64,000 bases of DNA from Candidatus Vallotiella hemipterorum (GTDB taxonomy: Bacteria; Pseudomonadota; Gammaproteobacteria; Burkholderiales; Burkholderiaceae): contig NZ_OU343031.1 in assembly GCF_910593725.1 (NCBI RefSeq), forward strand, positions 124,001 through 188,000, in the 5' to 3' direction. The position numbers were made by a program, and so were the translations under genes. The notes under the pieces were generated by a model. That model did not search any database, had not been told where the DNA came from, and saw only the letters and a program-made list of their open reading frames with translations. Shown here piece after piece: positions 63,492 through 64,000 of the stretch (positions within the stretch are counted from its first letter, which is position 1; the number at the start of each line of letters is the position of its first letter).

Positions 63492-64000
63492 CGATATAAT
63501 CACTATTTCATCAAAAAAATTAAAAACGAATTCATAGAATATAATGATATATGTCGTATATGGCAAATAATCTACAATAATTTAAAAGCAACAATATAAT
63601 AAGACCTTGTTTTGGCCTTATGATCGCCTATTGTTGCCTTAAGCAGCTTGTTGTATGTTGTTGGTTAATAAAATTACACTCGCCTTTGTTTTGGGGCAGA
63701 CGTAGTATCCGGCATCCTTGACGTAAATAAGATACATAGCCGTGTTAACATCGTCCTAAACGCAGAGCAATAGCTAACGTTTCTATATGTTTCTATGTGT
63801 TCCACATATAGTTAGTAGGGCGTTTAAACCACGATAGCAACTATCTTATTAATACTTGTTCTAAGACTTTCTCTAGAAATAAGTATCTTAACGTAGTGCT
63901 CTAAGCATCGCGCTTTAGCTGAATGTTGTTTAGCTCCGCTCTCATGGAAAAGGACTGCGGTATGCGCGCTGTAGTCATGCTTATCGGATAATTCGGCCTA
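63492..64000. other. Spacer at window end
   Basis: No gene is seen in the last 509 bases. An 8-bp hairpin (ATAAGACC/GGCCTTAT, one G-U, 63599-63621) lies about 110 bases after the ferritin-like gene; it lacks a T-run. Confidence 0.5.

Noticed and set aside
1-64000. Mobile elements, prophage or CRISPR array
   Set aside because: No transposase or phage protein remnants, no direct repeats with regular spacing and no c. 30-bp repeat units were seen. The inverted repeats differ from each other in sequence and so are not copies of one element.

Overview
The window looks like a stretch of a host-restricted betaproteobacterial (Burkholderiaceae) genome in mid-reduction. The intact proteins read as close relatives of Burkholderia/Paraburkholderia/Mycetohabitans proteins, and gene order follows blocks I recall from those genomes. 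Only about half of the sequence is intact coding sequence (33 genes plus rnpB). The rest is AT-rich spacer, much of which is decayed genes that can still be read by eye. A Vallotia-like or other Mycetohabitans-related endosymbiont is a reasonable guess, but genus cannot be fixed from this window. I see no insertion sequence, prophage, CRISPR array or tRNA gene.

Layout. 1-7.9 kb: mutY, then on the minus strand kdsD, lptC, lptA, lptB (Kdo/LPS transport) with the kdsC slot eroded, and an AI-2E family permease. 8-12.5 kb: a uvrA pseudogene and an MFS transporter pseudogene, then intact ssb. 14.5-22.4 kb: the ubiquinone block, with ubiE, a Tim44-like gene and ubiJ all broken but ubiB intact, then aspS and nudB. 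22.4-32.6 kb: gdhA, a dead glutamate ABC transporter (gltL remnant) and pyrC, among very AT-rich spacers that contain several long perfect palindromes. 32.6-42.5 kb: rnpB, rplM-rpsI, erpA, an M23 peptidase, tyrS, ruvB-ruvA-ruvC and purH. 42.5-44.7 kb: minus-strand pseudogenes of fis, dusB and a UbiH-family hydroxylase. 44.9-50.5 kb: lptD-surA-pdxA-rsmA. 51.3-60.3 kb: minus-strand ybeY, corC, lnt, glyQ, glyS, gmhB, plsC. 60.3-64 kb: eroded spacer with one isolated intact ferritin-like di-iron gene.

Functionally, what remains supports an intact outer membrane (LptA/B/C/D, SurA, KdsD, GmhB, Lnt, PlsC), translation (AspRS, TyrRS, GlyRS, L13, S9, RsmA, YbeY, RNase P), recombination (RuvABC, SSB), and purine, pyrimidine, PLP and folate steps. 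What is being lost is nucleotide excision repair (uvrA), ubiquinone synthesis (ubiE, ubiJ, ubiH-like), glutamate uptake (gltL), tRNA dihydrouridylation (dusB) and global regulation (fis).

The two most notable signals are the ubiquinone pathway caught in the act of decay around an intact ubiB, and many long, perfect, mutually unrelated inverted repeats in spacers and inside pseudogenes. I did not find a convincing new multi-gene system.
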